This document shows, in pieces, positions 62,040-64,000 of a stretch of DNA of 64,000 nucleotides; within the stretch, counting starts at the first letter, position 1; each line of letters starts with the position of its first letter. Origin of the DNA: Puffinus mauretanicus (Eukaryota; Chordata; Aves; Procellariiformes; Procellariidae); contig JAJKFH010003504.1 of NCBI GenBank assembly GCA_023333565.1, positions 3,434,005-3,498,004 of the forward strand, given 5' to 3'. Below the pieces are notes generated by a model that did no database searches, was not told where the DNA came from, and saw only the letters and a program-made list of their open reading frames with translations. The position numbers and the translations under genes were made by a program.

Positions 62040-64000
62040 TGGCTTTCCCAGAGGCTCATCTCAGTCTGCACACTGCAGATCTGCTTAGAAGAATCCCATG
62101 CAATACAGCCCTGGAGAAAAGAGGGGTGGAGAGCTGGTTGATATTGAAGGATCACCTCCTGCAAGCTCAAGAGTGGTCCAAACCAACATGCAGGAAACTA
62201 GGCAAAAGCAGTAGGAGGTCTGCATGGATGAACAAGGAGCTCCTGACTAAACTTAAACATAGAAAGGAAGCGTACAAGCAGGGTCAGATCAACCAGGAGG
62301 AATATAGAGGTACTGTCCAAACACACAGGTGGAATAAGAAAAGCCAAAGCCTACCTGGAGTTGAATCTGGCAAGGGACATGAAGAACAATAAGCAAAGTT
62401 TCTACAGCTCTATCAACAGCAGAAGACAGACTAGGGAAAATGTGTGCCTACTCTTGAATGAGCTGGGGGACTTGGTGACAACAGACAAAGTACCTCCGAA
62501 TGCTTTCTTTGCTTCAGTATTTACTGGCAGGAGTGGCCTTCAGGAATGTCAGCCTCTGAGTCAGACAGAAAGTCTAGATGAAGGAAGATTCACCCTTGGT
62601 GGAGAGGGATCAGGTTAGGTAACACATAAACTGGACATACATAAGTTCATGGGAACTAATGAGAGCTGAGGGAGCTGGCTGATGACATTGCGAGGCTACT
62701 CTTGCAATGGCAATCAGGGCAATTGGGGAAAGTTCCTAAGGACTGACAGAAAGCAAATGTCACTCCTACTTTCAAGAATAGTGAGAAGGAGGATCCAGAG
62801 AAGTACAGGTGGTCAGCCTCACCTTGATCCCTGGGAAGGTGATTGAGCAGCTAATCCTGGAAACCATTTCCAAATTTATTAAGCACAAGAAGGTGACTGG
62901 GAGTTGTCAACATGGATTTATGAAGGGAAAATCATGCCTGACCAAAGAGAGCCTTCCACAAGAAGATGAGTAGCTTAGTGGATAAGAGGAGAGTAGTGTA
63001 TGTTCTTCATCTTGATTTTAGCAAGGCTAAGTCTCCCATAACTTAGCCACAAACAGATGAAGCATAGACTAGATAAATAGACAGTGAGGTGAACAGAAAA
63101 CTGCTGCTAACTGCCAGGCTCAAAGGGTTATGCTCAGCAGCACGAAGTCCAGCTGGAGGCCAGACATTAGTGGTGTACCCCAGGGGCCAATACTGGAGCC
63201 AAAACTGCTCACCATCTTCATTAATGACCTGGACAATAAGACAGACTGCACCCACAGCAGGTTTGTAGACGATTCAAAAATGGGAGGAGTGATTGATGCA
63301 CTGGAGGGTTGTGCTGCCATTCAGAGGGTCCTCGACAGGCTGGAGAAATGGGCCAATAGGTAACAGGCTGAAAAGCAGCTTTGCAGAGAAGGATCTGGGG
63401 GTCCCGGTGGAAAAGATGTTGAACATGAGGCAGCAATGGGCTGTTGTGGCAAAGAAGGCCAATAGCACAGTGGACTGCTTTAGGTAAAACATTGCCAGAA
63501 GGTAAAGGGAGGTGATCCTTCCCCTCTACTCAGTGCTGGTGAGACATCTGGAGTGCTGGGTCCAATGCTGGTGTCCCCAGTACAAGAGAGACTTACTGGA
63601 GTGAGTCTAGCAAAGGGCTGCAATAATTGTTCTCGAATTGGAGTGCCGGCCATACAAGGAGAGGTCAAGAGAGCTGGGACTGTTCAGCCTGGAAAACAGA
63701 AGGCTCTAGGGGATCTTACCAGTGTCTACAAATATCTAATGGGGTGGAATAACAAAGATGCAGTCAAACTCTTCTCAGTGGTGTCCAGTGGCAGGACAAA
63801 AGGCCATGGGTACAAAACAAAATGAAGAAAATTCAATTTAAGCAGAAGAATTAATTTTTTTTTTTTTTACTGTGAGGGTGGTCAAACGCTGGAACAGGTT
63901 GCCCAGACAGGCTGTGTTTGAGATACTCAGATTCTGACTGTACATGGCCCTGGCCAACCTGCTCTGGTTGACCTTACTTTGAGAAGAGGGTTTGGACTAG
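62040..64000 (+). pseudogene. Degenerate CR1 LINE ORF2, running off the window
   Basis: It begins with CATCTCAGTCTGCACACTGC and follows the CR1 ORF2 order: linker region (GAGCTGGTTGATATTGAAGG, 62130), CTACCTGGAGTTGAATCTGG (62351), reverse-transcriptase blocks, SGVPQGPILEP at about 63170, then FVDDSK (about 63260) where FADD is expected, and finally GGTTGCCCAGACAGGCTGTG at the 3' side. Several stops, frameshifts and an internal shortening between about 62620 and 63010 break the frame into pieces of up to about 130 codons. A T run (63857-63869) lies in the 3' part. The window ends within TTTGGACTAG, about 60 bases before the expected terminus. It is an older subfamily than the copy at 26816. 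Confidence 0.92.

Noticed and set aside
62003..62618. Plus-strand open frames as host exons
   Set aside because: They follow the CR1 ORF2 order and are fragments of the degenerate LINE.

Overview
This window looks like intergenic or intronic DNA from a bird, probably a neoavian. The base composition is AT-rich and CpG-poor. Almost every recognisable feature is an avian repeat: chicken-repeat-1 (CR1) LINEs ending in (ATTCTATG)n octamers, ERVL-type solo LTRs with 5-bp target duplications, an avian endogenous retrovirus (ERV), and decayed ancient amniote SINE-like pieces. I found no bacterial features, no tRNA or rRNA genes, no CRISPR array and no host protein-coding gene that I can name. All calls come from reading the sequence alone; no database search was possible.

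Layout. 1-9.3 kb holds unassigned single-copy sequence with a purine tract (504-582), a 23-bp AT-rich tandem repeat (3774-3865) and a possible 18-nt microexon (8322-8339). At 9286-9644 on the minus strand there is an exon-like open stretch with good splice signals. Two CR1 fragments in opposite orientation abut at 9930-10500. A complete ERVL-type solo LTR with a perfect ATATG target duplication lies at 12579-13152. From 13 to 24.7 kb there are only microsatellites and ancient repeat remnants.

The centrepiece is 24722-29813. A defective minus-strand ERV keeps one long LTR and part of env, and it was later invaded by a minus-strand CR1 (26816-29595). That CR1 is 5'-truncated but has an uninterrupted 905-codon reading frame with most of the endonuclease and an apparently complete reverse transcriptase. 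The first codons of this frame come from the retroviral flank and the junction filler. The ERV ends in the same 9-bp sequence, inverted, at both ends (TGTCGCGAA / TTCGCGACA), and is flanked by CCGAG / CTGAG. This is odd because both ends look like the U5 end of the LTR.

The rest (29.8-64 kb) contains scattered CR1 3' ends (31.4, 47.0 and 49.6 kb), a very old CR1 (52.7-53.7 kb), a second solo LTR related to the first (45195-45770), MIR-like remnants, a 45-bp CpG cluster (about 38.84 kb) and a degenerate CR1 that runs off the right edge (about 62.04-64 kb).

No multi-gene system is present. The most interesting observations are the nested ERV/CR1 with a chimeric reading frame, the abnormal ERV termini, the shared CRE-containing core of the two solo LTRs, and the unassigned exon-like open stretch near 9.5 kb.
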